From Ecdyonurus torrentis (lineage: Eukaryota > Arthropoda > Insecta > Ephemeroptera > Heptageniidae), in NCBI GenBank assembly GCA_949318235.1, contig OX439127.1:33764873-33828872 (forward strand): a DNA stretch of 64,000 nt, in the 5' to 3' direction. The stretch's first letter is position 1; each line of letters starts with the position of its first letter. The translations under genes were made by a program, and so were the position numbers. Under the pieces are notes generated by a model that was given only the letters and a program-made list of their open reading frames with translations, did not search any database and had not been told where the DNA came from. Positions 22,001 through 32,492 of this stretch are shown here, piece after piece.

Positions 22001-25000
22001 GGTTTTCCCATATAAAAGCTGCAAATATCATTTTTAAATGCAGTATTTAGCAAAAACAATAAATTGTTGTAAATTAAATAGGTAAATGGGCGTCTTGTCT
22101 TGGAAGGAGCTCTGAGGATATGCTGGGGTGTAATGCATATGATCCATTTGAAAGAAGATGATGACCAGAGGACTGTAGTTACCATCAGGAAGCGTAATTC
22201 CTATCGCAGTGCTATTGACAATGGATATGATGACGTGAGTAACCTCCACGCCCTCTGACTAAGGAATTATTTTGCATGGGATTAGCTTAAATTTGTCTTC
22301 TAAGTTAGTTAGAAGTTGATGTTAGTTTATAGCGTGTTCCAAAGTAAACATAATAGTTTTAGACAACATATTCACTGTGATTAAAACTTAATTCTATATT
22401 GCCTTATTGCCATACAACTACAATGTATTCGTATGTAGACTTCAATTACAGTGGTTCAACTTAAAAAATATTAGTTCTATGTGCATCTTACGTTTATCGT
22501 CTTTATGTTACATATTGCTCCATAAGGCAATAGAGTCCATGCAAGATACTGCATACGAGATAAGGACACTCTCGGCCAATTTGGGCCACCGCAAAATTCA
22601 AAATGAGTGTCTAAGCCAATCAGTGCCCGAGTTGAAGGTCACGTGATCAAAATTGACCAATCACAATGCCGCTAAAATTAATATGGAACCAGTTGGTCCC
22701 TATCTTGTATGTAGTATCTTTGTCCATGTATTTTAGATCACCGGCGATCGGAACCATACAAAAATAAGCAAAAGCATCTATATAAAAACACGCACATATA
22801 TAAAACATATTCTCTAATTTGTACGAAAGTATTACCATATTTATTATGCTTTGTTCACTGATTAATATTAATTCAAGGAAGAAACCATCGCGGTTAGGAT
22901 CAATAGTAAAAAAAAGGATAGAATTACCACATCAGGAGTCTCGTGTGGCAAAGTAATAATTATAATAATACAGGGTAGCTTGAGTCCAATAGTGGTTGAT
23001 TAGAGTGCTGGAAGTATGCGCTAGCCATCACATTCACAATGTGATGGCTGAGGGAAAACCAAGCAATAATAATATTAATGGATAATGATAATAAAAAATA
23101 AAATAGAAATGGGAAACTTTGCAGTGTTTGCACTTAAAAATGTGGTACAGGTATGTCAGCACACTATGTTAATAGTTTAGTATACATACTTCATCTTGTG
23201 TTAATTTAAAACATAATAAGGGCAGGATTAAAATATTTTGAGAATATTTTTATCATTTAAACATTTTTACTATCCTGTCTCTCATATTTGCATGTTGCAT
23301 GTTGCTCCTCTTGTGTTAAAATGACCAAAACAAACCTTCCGTATTCTCCTTGAGTAGAACTTAAACACTACAAATCTTATGGTGACATCATTTGAGAGAT
23401 TTCTAAAGTGTACTCGCGATTGTGATAATGTATTTTTCCATTCAAATTCAATGCATGTTTATCAAGTTTGGTTTATCTCATAAGAATAACATTGCAAATT
23501 TAGCATGAGGATGGTGAAATATATTGTTACAGCTGTGTGTACAAGCTCTGCTCCAAGGAGACTATGAAAAGTGCATTGCATTCATTTGGTGTAAGAGGAA
23601 TTATTTTTAAATGTACTGTAATTCTGGATCCTACATAACCAAAAAACACCACATCAGTATCAAACCCATAACACCAATAAATTGACATTACAGTACTAAA
23701 CCCAATAACTTTAAGTTTAATAGACCAAATAACATATTTAATTACAATCAAGATTTACAAAAACCTTCCATTGAGAAATATCAATAATGATACATTATTT
23801 AGCAATGTGCTATATTTTGTGAAGCACAAAGAATGCCATACTTTAGGATCCTACTTTGATAATAGCTCTGAAATATAGCTTATATAAAGACACTGAAATT
23901 TAATGTAATTGTCGATAAGGTAATCAGAATCAGTAAATACTTTCATGTAAATTAATAAACCTATACATTAAGAATAGATTTTAATAATAGTTGGTATAAA
24001 ATGTAATTGATAATGCTTGTTATAACTTCCATTGTTACTGCGGACAGCTGTGCAATTTTTTTTTCTTAACTCGCCCCCCACACCATGCTTTTTGTTGTAA
24101 TCGTTGTTGTTGTCTGTAATTGATAGTGCATAAACAAAAGGAAATGACCTATGAATGAGAATGATGGCATAATATTGTATTTTATAGGAACTTGATAATG
24201 AAGCAGACACAGATGATACAAGCACAGCAGATGACTCAGGAAAACCATCATCTTCCTCAGGAGGCGAAGCTTCTGTATCCTCTGGGACTGAATCTAACGA
24301 AAACAAAAGTGCTACGTTACCATCCAAACTGGAACTGAAGGTAAAATGAAGCTATAATGATTTGCATCCCTAGTCCCAATTTACTATTTAAATTAGAGAA
24401 TTTTCGCGTTTTATTAATTTTCAATTCAACGTGCTCTAATCTCTACCAACTATTTTCTAATAATTTTTTTAAACGTAATTAATACCAACCGCGATGGTTT
24501 TTTCCTACATATTATATTATGATTATTTATTAGGATAAGAAATTAAACAAACATTCCATTCTATATGCTTAAAGTAGATTGTGCAATTTAATTTGGATTC
24601 AATGTTGATTGATTGTGTGGGAAAAGCTTAGGACTATCTTATTTCCCATTCTTTAACATTGCGGGACTTTTTTTTTTTTTTTTTTTTTTTTAATAGAAAA
24701 TAACTGCACTGATATATGTAGAAAAGTATCGATACTTTTCATGTCGGCTATTTTCAAAAGTACTTTCAAAACATCAAAATGCAATAGAAACAGTAATAAT
24801 AATAAAAACGCATATTAAAGCAACATTTTAAGAGGGTATGGGATATGAGCACTATTACAAAATAGCATCAGACTTACCCAGGAGTCATCAGCAAGGCTCC
24901 TCGGAGAGCTCTGTACAGCTAGAGATGGCTCATATGTCAGATACATACGTAGGGAGGAAAAGTAATATATTAAAGCTGAAATTGACAGTACAATGTAATG

Positions 25001-25794
25001 TGTACATGAAACTGTTGTGTGACAGGAATGGGATGAACTGGACGAGCTATTACAAGTTGAACGACCCGAGACAAATGATAAACCATACCAGACACTTCCA
25101 TCAGCTATGCCTACCTCAAGTGTGCTATGTTCAGCAGCATCTGTGGACTCCTCTCCTCAAAGTGAAGTGGCACCAACAGATGCAGAATCGGCAACGACAT
25201 CAAATAATTCTGACCACAACCAAGTTGTTAGGTAAGAATAAGTCATAAACTATTTGCTTTGAAAACTGGTTTAAATGAATTTCTTTGCATTATTTTTCAG
25301 GTCTGGCCTACCTTTATTCTTTCATGAACGCCGCAGTGTAAGCTTGATTGAAGGTCCAGTTGATGCAGGAGATGACTCTGAAGATGATGCTTGCTCACTG
25401 ACCGTAACAACTAGCCCTGAAGAAGAAATGCCTCGGCGGCGTACAGGCAGCACTGCCATCAGACGGCGACCAGGTACTTACAATTTTGTAACCTTATGTA
25501 AGACTGGCATAACAATGCAATATTTACTCTTATATAGGACGGCGTCGTTCACGGACTAAGCTAAAACGAAGGTGTTCAATCAATGGACACTTTTACAACA
25601 GGGAAACCAGTTTCTTTCTTCCACCGCATGGCAGCCAAATGAGTGTGTGGGTTACATCACTTGTAAGCACCATTGAAGTGATCAATCTGATATTGGAGAA
25701 ATATAAAGTGGATAGTCATCCAAACAACTTTGCTCTTTTTGTTGTTCGAGACAATGGAGGTTTGTATGAAATTTGCTCTACTATAGTTTTATGG

Positions 25795-25828
<34 letters not shown>

Positions 25829-26361
25829 TTTTAACCTTTCATTAAATATTTTTTTATAGAACAAAGACGTTTGCGAGAGGATGAATACCCTCTGCTGGTG
25901 AGAGTAATGCTGGGTCCTCATGAGGAAGTATCAAAGCTATTCCTGATGGATGCTCAAAGCACACAGGAGATATCATGTGAAGTGGCACAATTTTTGAATC
26001 TCAGTCTGCCCGAATGTCGAGCTATATTGGATCAATACTCGCAAGAAGAAGATCGAGAGGTCAAGAGAGTTAAAGCTAAGTAAGTTATCCAATTTTATCT
26101 TCATATTACATACAATCAAGTTACCATTATTTGTAAATATGAGTGTCTTAAAATGAACTTCACATGAAACATTATTTAGGAAGGGAAAGCAAAAAGTTAA
26201 GTTATTGTTTATTCAATATTTTAACTTTGAAAAATATATAAAAGAAAACATGTATAACTAAATTTGTTCCTAATCAATGTTTTAACTTTTTACCTTGCAG
26301 GTTCCGCGAGATGCGTCGCAGGTTAAAACAAAGAATGGAGGACTTAAAAGTTCGACTTTAA
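18986..26361 (+). CDS. Rassf: LIM-domain RASSF protein (Ras-association domain family), 10 exons, complete
   Basis: Exons 18986-19025, 19249-19343, 21388-21603, 22082-22234, 24188-24340, 25026-25231, 25301-25473, 25538-25759, 25860-26079 and 26301-26361 total 1539 nt: 512 codons plus TAA. All introns are GT/AG. The start ATG has A at -3 and an in-frame TAG two codons upstream. Residues 4-56 form one LIM domain (CxxC, 17 residues, HxxC, xx, CxxC, 17, CxxC). Residues about 169-350 are an acidic Ser/Thr/Glu-rich linker. About 357-447 is a Ras-association fold ([18 protein letters not shown] ... [16 protein letters not shown]). About 455-505 is the SARAH coiled coil ([20 protein letters not shown] ... 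[15 protein letters not shown]). The Drosophila RASSF has the same LIM-RA-SARAH order and binds Hippo through SARAH. Vertebrate RASSF1/5 use a C1 domain instead. Expected role: cytoplasmic scaffold between Ras-like GTPases and Hippo kinase. Confidence 0.94.
19249..19343 (+). CDS. Rassf: RASSF exon 2: LIM core
   Basis: The acceptor is CCTTTTAG and the donor is GAG|GTAAAT. The exon encodes [20 protein letters not shown], carrying the HxxC and second CxxC. It enters in phase 1 and leaves in phase 0. Confidence 0.93.
19431..19490. repeat. A-rich low-complexity tract
   Basis: Two poly(A) runs separated by GAGAAAGAG in RASSF intron 2. Confidence 0.9.
20615..20665 (-). ncRNA. Hammerhead-ribozyme-like motif, minus-strand copy
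   Basis: On the minus strand: CTGAAGA, one extra A, stem GAGGGC-TGTT-GCCCTC (six perfect pairs), GAAA, then CGTC before TTAG. The order fits the hammerhead core CUGANGA / stem II / GAAA / short stem III / UH. The extra A and weak stem I are reasons for caution. CTAAG before the core can pair with CTTAG after it. Confidence 0.45.
20695..20740 (+). ncRNA. Hammerhead-ribozyme-like motif, plus-strand copy A
   Basis: CTGAAGA at 20705-20711, stem II GAGGGC-TGTT-GCTCTC with one G-T wobble, GAAA at 20729-20732, and putative cleavage-site C at 20736 followed by TTAG. ACGT after GAA is self-complementary, so two units could pair to form stem III. Confidence 0.45.
20749..20794 (+). ncRNA. Hammerhead-ribozyme-like motif, plus-strand copy B
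   Basis: A second unit exactly 54 bp downstream: CTGAAGA at 20759-20765, GAAA at 20783-20786, putative cleavage-site C at 20790. A third plus-strand unit at 20672-20695 lacks the GAAACGTC part and looks broken. Confidence 0.45.
20963..21044. repeat. Small inverted repeat next to the hammerhead-like structure
   Basis: GAATGCGTTGGGA (20964-20976) and TCCCAACGCATTC (21032-21044) are exact reverse complements about 55 bp apart. Further AACGC words follow to 21105. Function unknown. Confidence 0.55.
21212..21322. mobile_element. Short inverted-repeat element in RASSF intron 2
   Basis: AATGGACCACTTGCAATG at the left and CATTCCAAGTGGTCCAATG at the right form an imperfect inverted repeat of about 17 bp around roughly 75 bp of AT-rich DNA. 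It could be a small decayed MITE; it ends 66 bp before exon 3. Confidence 0.45.
21388..21603 (+). CDS. Rassf: RASSF exon 3: LIM end and linker
   Basis: The acceptor is TATTTCAG and the donor is GAG|GTAATC. It starts [20 protein letters not shown], the last LIM zinc ligands, then a basic linker ending [13 protein letters not shown]. 72 codons, phase 0 on both sides. Confidence 0.93.
22082..22234 (+). CDS. Rassf: RASSF exon 4
   Basis: The acceptor is TTAAATAG and the donor is GAC|GTGAGT. 51 codons, including [14 protein letters not shown] and [14 protein letters not shown]. Phase 0 on both sides. It continues exon 3 without a frame break. Confidence 0.9.
22520..22735. mobile_element. Probable MITE in RASSF intron 4
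   Basis: The left end GTCCATGCAAGATACTGCATACGAG is matched loosely in reverse complement by the right end (CTTGTATGTAGTATCTTTGTCCATG). Arms are about 30 bp with mismatches and the interior is GC-richer than its flanks. An old copy. Confidence 0.5.
23408..23543. mobile_element. Short MITE family (~130 bp), copy 3
   Basis: It starts GTGTACTCGCGATTGTGATA, contains CTCATAAGAATAACATTGCA and ends TGTTACAGCTGTGTGTAC, as in the copies at 9081 and 13412. It lies in RASSF intron 4. Confidence 0.65.
24188..24340 (+). CDS. Rassf: RASSF exon 5: acidic Ser/Thr-rich linker
   Basis: The acceptor is TTTTATAG and the donor is AAG|GTAAAA. 51 codons rich in Asp, Glu, Ser and Thr (for example [20 protein letters not shown]), phase 0. 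Probably disordered. Confidence 0.88.
24668..24692. repeat. Poly(T) tract
   Basis: A T run of about 23 bp in RASSF intron 5, followed closely by a perfect 20-bp palindrome at 24721-24740 (half-site GAAAAGTATC). Confidence 0.85.
25026..25231 (+). CDS. Rassf: RASSF exon 6: linker
   Basis: The acceptor is TGTGACAG and the donor is AG|GTAAGA. It encodes [20 protein letters not shown] followed by a Ser/Thr-rich stretch. Phase 0 in, phase 2 out. Confidence 0.85.
25301..25473 (+). CDS. Rassf: RASSF exon 7: linker with basic tail
   Basis: The acceptor is TTTTTCAG and the donor is G|GTACTT. It encodes [19 protein letters not shown], an acidic run and the Arg-rich [16 protein letters not shown]. Phase 2 in, phase 1 out. 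Confidence 0.88.
25538..25759 (+). CDS. Rassf: RASSF exon 8: Ras-association domain, first half
   Basis: The acceptor is TATATAG and the donor is G|GTTTGT. It holds [18 protein letters not shown] and [20 protein letters not shown], the ubiquitin-like strands and helix that contact Ras-like GTPases. Confidence 0.93.
25797..25829. repeat. (TTA)n microsatellite
   Basis: About eleven TTA units in RASSF intron 8, ending 30 bp before the acceptor of exon 9. Confidence 0.9.
25860..26079 (+). CDS. Rassf: RASSF exon 9: Ras-association end and SARAH start
   Basis: The acceptor is TTTTATAG and the donor is AA|GTAAGT. It holds [20 protein letters not shown], then [20 protein letters not shown], where the SARAH helix begins. 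Phase 1 in, phase 2 out. Confidence 0.93.
26301..26361 (+). CDS. Rassf: RASSF exon 10: SARAH end and stop
   Basis: The acceptor is CTTGCAG. It encodes [19 protein letters not shown] and TAA, closing the amphipathic SARAH helix at the extreme C-terminus as in other RASSF proteins. Confidence 0.93.
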
Positions 26362-27000
26362 TCATTACCATAATATGCATTTGTTATTATCATACTCGAC
26401 AGCTTAATATTAATATGACTTCAATTAATTGAATGCTTATTACCGGTGGTGACATGTAACCAATGAAAATGGCTCAGTAAATGGTGGGGGACCCCTAATT
26501 TCCTATCTTTTAGCATTGTGGGAGCATCCTGTAAGTGATTAGTGAGAAAACTATACTGCAGTTAGAACTAAGAAATTAAAAATTATGAATACTATAGATA
26601 TACTTCTGCATGTTATTTTAAGATAATATTAAATAAATAATAAATAAATAAAAATTCACCGGTAGGAAGCATTCTATGAACGATCAAAAAGAATAGGTAT
26701 TGTCAAATAAGAACAAATCTCAAAGTAGTTTTAGTTGAACAAAAAAATTAACAAATTTTTATACTCATTTATTTTTTAATTTCCTTCTTCTCTAATTCCA
26801 AAGTAATTGACTTTTATCTTATTGCTTCCATTTACAAGCATTCCATTGACTCAATAATTTTATAATTATATTATTGTTTTTAATTTTTACTAATTGTATA
26901 ATCCATTATGTACTTGATGTTTTTAATAGTTTTAATATATTAAAGTAACTTAAATCACAATAACTGAATGTTTGCATTTTTGTAGTTTAGAAACCCTTTA
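26362..27000 (+). other. RASSF 3' flank with candidate polyadenylation signals
   Basis: AT-rich sequence after the stop. AATAAA occurs in a cluster at about 26630-26650 (a run of overlapping ATAAATAAATA), the most likely polyadenylation region. No GU-rich element stands out, so the site is unconfirmed. Confidence 0.4.
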
Positions 27001-27480
27001 TATAATCGTATTATTCTGCGTATAAAGTAATTTACTGATATTTTTAAATTTTTGGTGTGGCATACATAGATAATAATTCTAGCTGTCAATTTTTGTTGAT
27101 TGTTTATGCACATGTGATATGCCAGTATAAGATGGGCAAGGCATTTTTATTGTGTATCGCTCAGCATTATTAATAATCAATGAAAGTATTATATGTTTGG
27201 ATATTGTTGGGGGGAGGGGGGTAGTGGGTGTGTTTATATTTTTTTATTGTAATATTTCGTTTCATTTTGGTAGTAAAGTTACAATTTGTAGTATATTATG
27301 TGTATCTTTCTATTCTTTACTCAAATTTAGTCACAGGTTGGACAGGGGTAAGATAACTCAATTACTCAATTGAATACATAATAAATACTGTACTGTTGGA
27401 TTTAATAACTAAGAAAAAAAATCGTACACCTTTTTTTTTTTTTTTTAAATTTGTTGAAGTATTGTATTCTCATATTCTGT
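27001..27480. other. AT-rich intergenic DNA
   Basis: AT-rich sequence with a G-rich patch near 27210 and a poly(T) near 27432. No gene recognised. Confidence 0.4.
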
Positions 27481-27496
27481 TGTCATTTTTGCCAAC

Positions 27497-27990
27497 AGAT
27501 GGCGAGTTCATAGTAAAAGTATTTTTTAATGATCCATTTTTGAATGTACAACAAATATGTGAACGGTGCTGCGCAACTTTTTCTGACGTCACAAAAAAAC
27601 TTTATGCTAGTAAATACGTTGGATGCGCAGAACTTGAAAAAAAGGTTAAAAATGCTGTTAAAATACCTTGAAACTATCTACTTGCACACCGGCAACACCG
27701 GGTAAGTCTTTCGATAGCAGACAGTGCGCAAGATCCAACTGAAAACTCAACACCTAAACGCAAGACAGCACCAAAGCACAAGGGATTGTACACAGATTGT
27801 ACTCTGTACAGTAGGTGAGTTGTTGTCAGACTTTTAAGTTCATTTTATTCAAATTTAAGCAGCAAAGTCATTTATCAATTTCAATTCATTGAATACTGAC
27901 TATTAAATTCAAACCTTTTGATTTTCATTAGGTTAAATACGACCCGAAGTTGCCGAGTGCATCTGTCATATTCCCGGTCATTCATATGTA
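27497..27990 (+). pseudogene. Possible decayed coding remnant, unrecognised family
   Basis: After GCCAACAG (27492-27499) an open frame reads DGEFIVKVFFNDPFLNVQQI, then CERCCATFSDVTKKLYASKY, and stops at 27669-27671. In another frame just downstream come SLSIADSAQDPTENSTPKRK and TAPKHKGLYTDCTLYSR, followed by GTGAGT-like and TTAG-like signals and VKYDPKLPSASVIFPVIHM. The mixed but protein-like composition, with frame changes, suggests a broken transposon- or retrocopy-derived gene. I recognise no family. It could also be chance or an unlinked exon. Confidence 0.25.
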
Positions 27991-29497
27991 AGTACTTTTT
28001 TTTTTTTTTTTTTGGTCTTTATTATTGTTACGTTTTCAATGCTGTTGTAGTAAATAGAAAAAATATAATTTAACAATATTAAAGTAGCTAATTTTGTATT
28101 TTGGTTCTACTATATATGAAAAATATACGTATTATTTTTTATTCATAAATTATGAAAATATTGGCGCGATTTCAGCGTTATTTAAGATTGATGAATATGT
28201 TGATTGTGACGATAAGACACACAGGGTGATTTTTTTTAACGCATCCTTTATGGTAAAGTCCTAACCATAATAATGCCTTGGAAGGTCTAATATAATTATG
28301 TGGAGGTATTAGATGACCTACCGTAGGCAAATAAGGATTCTGTATATGAAATAGTAGAATATATTGATCCATCATATGTGGAAACTACGCCCCTATATAA
28401 AGGGTGAGAAGGTATATTATATGCAAATTTTGGTGTATATACCTATTGTTTTTATTGTAAATATATATTATACGGTGATGGCCTTTACTAGCGGGTGAAC
28501 ATGTTCTACGATTTCCAGTTCCAAGCATATCTTTAGGTTTGTGAAAACTAATTTAATTTAAAAAATGCAATTTTCTTCAAAATAATTGTAATAATTTTAA
28601 ACGCATCATTATATATATATAGCATTGCAGTTGATAAGGAACGAATTTTCGTAAATATATTATATTTTTTTATGCAGTGGGATCTATATGCAAAATATCA
28701 GTCAGTTTATGATTCTATATAATAACTTCTCTTTTTTTAAATATTGCATAATTTTATATGGCTTAATTTCGACAGTTTTGGGTAGCGTTCTATATGTAGA
28801 TGAAACTAAAACCAACCTCACACATATTTAGTATAAAGTCTTACAACAAAATCAATCGATATAAATATAATATACTTTTATAAGTTAGTATTTTTATTAA
28901 TAGAAAAATGGTAATTTCACATTTTTCCCCATGAGACAGGTGTGTGCGTTTTACAGACGGTACACTGTGTCATTCTTGGTTTATTTCTGCTGCCTTAACC
29001 TACTTCGAAAATCCCAATTTACAGTAGTTACCCTATTTTTGTTGAAGAAAACTACAGACATTCTGTTGATTTCTTTTTTCCTTCCCTTCTGTAAAGACAG
29101 CTAGAGTGTATGATTTTTTTATTATTATATTATTATTTGTTAGCTATTGGTGTCAGTAAATTTAATTATTGGAATTCGGAGTGTTTAAACTTTAAACATT
29201 AAAAAGGAGTGTTTTTATACCTTTCAAGGGTTTAATTAGCTGTAGTTTGTCACATTAATAAGCGTGTGTTCACTCAAATCAAAATACATTTTATTTTAAT
29301 TATTTTAATAAATAACGACAATTTAAGCGAAAACAAAACCATATTTTCAACATTTCAACTCTCCCACTTTTTTTTAATCCATTAATTTTACAAACCCCAT
29401 ACCCCATATAAAAATTTCTATGTAAATATAACTAACTCTATCATATCGACTTCTTACAAAAATTTCATTTATCTAACGTTTCTCATTTACTCGTCTC

Positions 29498-29500
<3 letters not shown>

Positions 29501-29556
<56 letters not shown>
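29501..29556. repeat. (CT)n microsatellite
   Basis: An uninterrupted CT run of about 56 bp. Confidence 0.95.
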
Positions 29557-29559
<3 letters not shown>

Positions 29560-30200
29560 ACTTCAAGTTTTACTCTTTCTGCTAGTAATGAAATTGAACG
29601 CCTACCTATAATTTCCTCTATTTTCCCCACTCCTTGACCAATACTTGGCACATTATTATAAACTATAACGTACGTGGGTATCAAAATCTATATCTGGCTG
29701 AATCAAATTTATCGTCATAATTTATTATTATTTTTGTTCAAGTATTTGTATTCATTCATTCATTCTTTTTTTTTCTTTTTTTTTTTTTTTTAATTGATTG
29801 ACGAATTTTATAATTTATTTCATACTAGAATGTGACCAACAAGTTTGCAAACATCAAATAGAAGTGCTAATTTTTTATATTCTTTCGCTATATTTTCCTT
29901 ATCCCTTGAGTTTATACTTTATACTTTGTGAGTTTACTTTAATTGGTATGGAGATATGATTTTCATGGGTTATTGAACTCTGAAAAAAATTAGAACATTT
30001 TGGTCCAGAGATTTTTTTTTTTTTTTTTTTTTTTTTTTCCACCTTCATTTTCAGCGATTTAATGTTATTCAGAGCATTTTTGAAAATATTTTCGTTGTTA
30101 TTTTAATTTTAATTAATTATGAAAGATATTATTTTTGTCCATTATATCATTAATTTAAACTCAGTATTTTACATCTTATACCTGGCGTTACCGGTATACC

Positions 30201-30203
<3 letters not shown>

Positions 30204-30247
<44 letters not shown>
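30204..30247. repeat. (CT)n microsatellite
   Basis: A CT run of about 44 bp followed by TTTCTCT. Confidence 0.95.
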
Positions 30248-30255
<8 letters not shown>

Positions 30256-32461
30256 CCCACGAGTGAAAAATGATAATGCTTAGAGACGTGACATCGAAAT
30301 AAAATGTCTGTTTTTGTTCTTGCTTAGTTACTTATGTTTATATAAAATTGAGAAGTGAAATACCCTCACGTTTCAGTCTATTTGATATCTTATGTGATAT
30401 AGTATTTGAAAGGTAATGTATGTACTGTATGTTACGTACAGAGCTCATACCGTACTACGCGCACATTTCTGTGAGTCAGTGCAACCAATGAGTCATCTTG
30501 AAAGATATATCGAATTAACTGACTGCGCGACTCAGTTTTGTGAGTTTGGCGTAACACCAAATGAACATTTTGTGATACATTTTTTAATCCCTTCGTTTGT
30601 TACATTTTATTGTGTAAAAGTTTTTGTTAAACATTTATATATAATATATAAAAAAAAAATATTTTTTTTAAATGGCCCTCCCACGTTTTTTTTTTTCTTC
30701 TTTTTATTGATATTATTATAATTTTATTTTATATACAGTACATACATTGCGATATATACCTCGCTTCACTGATGGGATATAAGTTTATAGCTCTTACAGA
30801 GAATGACGTCAAGTTTCAACAATGTGCACAAGGAAATAACTCTCGTATTTATTTAGTTATCCTATTTTATTATTAGTTTCAAATTCTTTATCGTACTGTT
30901 ATGATTTTCAAAATATGTAAAATGCTTTTCAGAAGTTTTTATATTAAAATGTTTTAGTTAAATAATGTTGATGCGTACGATTGAAATTAAAAATGAAACT
31001 AAAAAATAATTTATGTGTTATGTTATAACTATAATTTGGATATTTTTGTATTTCTTAGAAAAATCTATGAACAATGTAAAAATAAGAAATCGAGAGAGAG
31101 AAAGAGAGAGAGAGAGAGAAATGTAAGAAAACATACGTAATTCTTGAGTTAAAATTAAAAAAAAAACTATTTAACTATTTGGTGCTCACTCACAGTGGTG
31201 CTCACTTTTACGTGCAGAGTGGCATTAATCTCCTGCACCATGTGAAATGTAAACTCCCCTAATCATTGCTCACTTTACCTCTACGACAATAAATCAAGTT
31301 GACATTTGCGGTCCATCCATACTATAATAATACCATACCTTTTACAGTACTATGGGCACAAAGTAATGCGATGTATTAATCAATTGTTAAGTAACAGCAA
31401 TGAATTCATATTGACTTATGTACTCTCTTGATTATTATATATCTTCCAGAAATTAATATTGTGTCGTAATATGAACTATGAAGTATGTTAACGTATAAAA
31501 TTAGTATGTTTTATATTTCATACACTATTATTAAAATCTCGTCAAATCATTTTTTTGGAAGCTCAAGTCTTGAATTATATGAATGTTGAAGTGTAAACTT
31601 TATTTGTCGCATTCTTGTACACGCAAGTTCATTTACTGGATGTAAGCCCGCAGCAGTCTCCCTTTCTTTACCCCACGAATTCATTCACCACTCCTAATGT
31701 ATCGTGCATGTAGCAGTACTTATACTTAAGCTACTTCTTGATAAATTGATAATGTAATTATGAATACATTAATATGAAGTACCCATATATTATACAGTAT
31801 ATTATTATTTTATAAGTAAATGTGCATGATTTTTTTTTTATTATTATTTTTGCATAAATATATATATTTTAATTATCACATTGTAATATGAATTATTCTT
31901 ATTTTATTATTTCCGCGCTATAAAAATTTATTTCAGTTATAACAAATTTGCATTCATTTTCATGTAAGTAACTGCACTATTTCATAACTTTTACTTATAG
32001 CCTATAGGTATATATTTATATATTACATTATTTTTAATATTTTTGTAATGCACATGACTTCTTTCCAGTTATTATTATTTATTATTTGTATAAATATAAT
32101 TTTAAAGTTAGAACAGTACATTTTAATATATTATAATTTCTTAATGTTTTTATATATAATATATAACTTGAAATTCTTTTTTACTTCCGAATGAAAAAAA
32201 AAAGTGTTTATAAAAATTATTGTACTCAAACTAGAACGTTCAAATTTAAGTCGTCCAATTCATATGATATTAATAATTATTCGCTCTTTTAAAAATTGCT
32301 AGTAAAATTTACATCGCTATATTACTTTTTAATACCTGATTGACATATATTTTGCTAAATTATAATATTTTTACACTCTCAAGGCTGTCATTTGAAGAAT
32401 ATATGTTAAAATAAAATTCTCCTATAAGCCCCAATGTGTGACCTAGAAAATAAATCTAACC

Positions 32462-32492
<31 letters not shown>

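Noticed and set aside
22034..22249. Minus-strand frames of 62 and 71 codons opposite RASSF exon 4
   Set aside because: They are shadows of the coding exon on the + strand.
23968..24327. Minus-strand 119-codon frame opposite RASSF exon 5
   Set aside because: It is a shadow of the acidic linker exon, extended by intron sequence.
24838..25248. 136-codon frame starting at 24838
   Set aside because: It reads a different frame from RASSF exon 6 (25026-25231), which has splice sites in phase and continues the RASSF protein.
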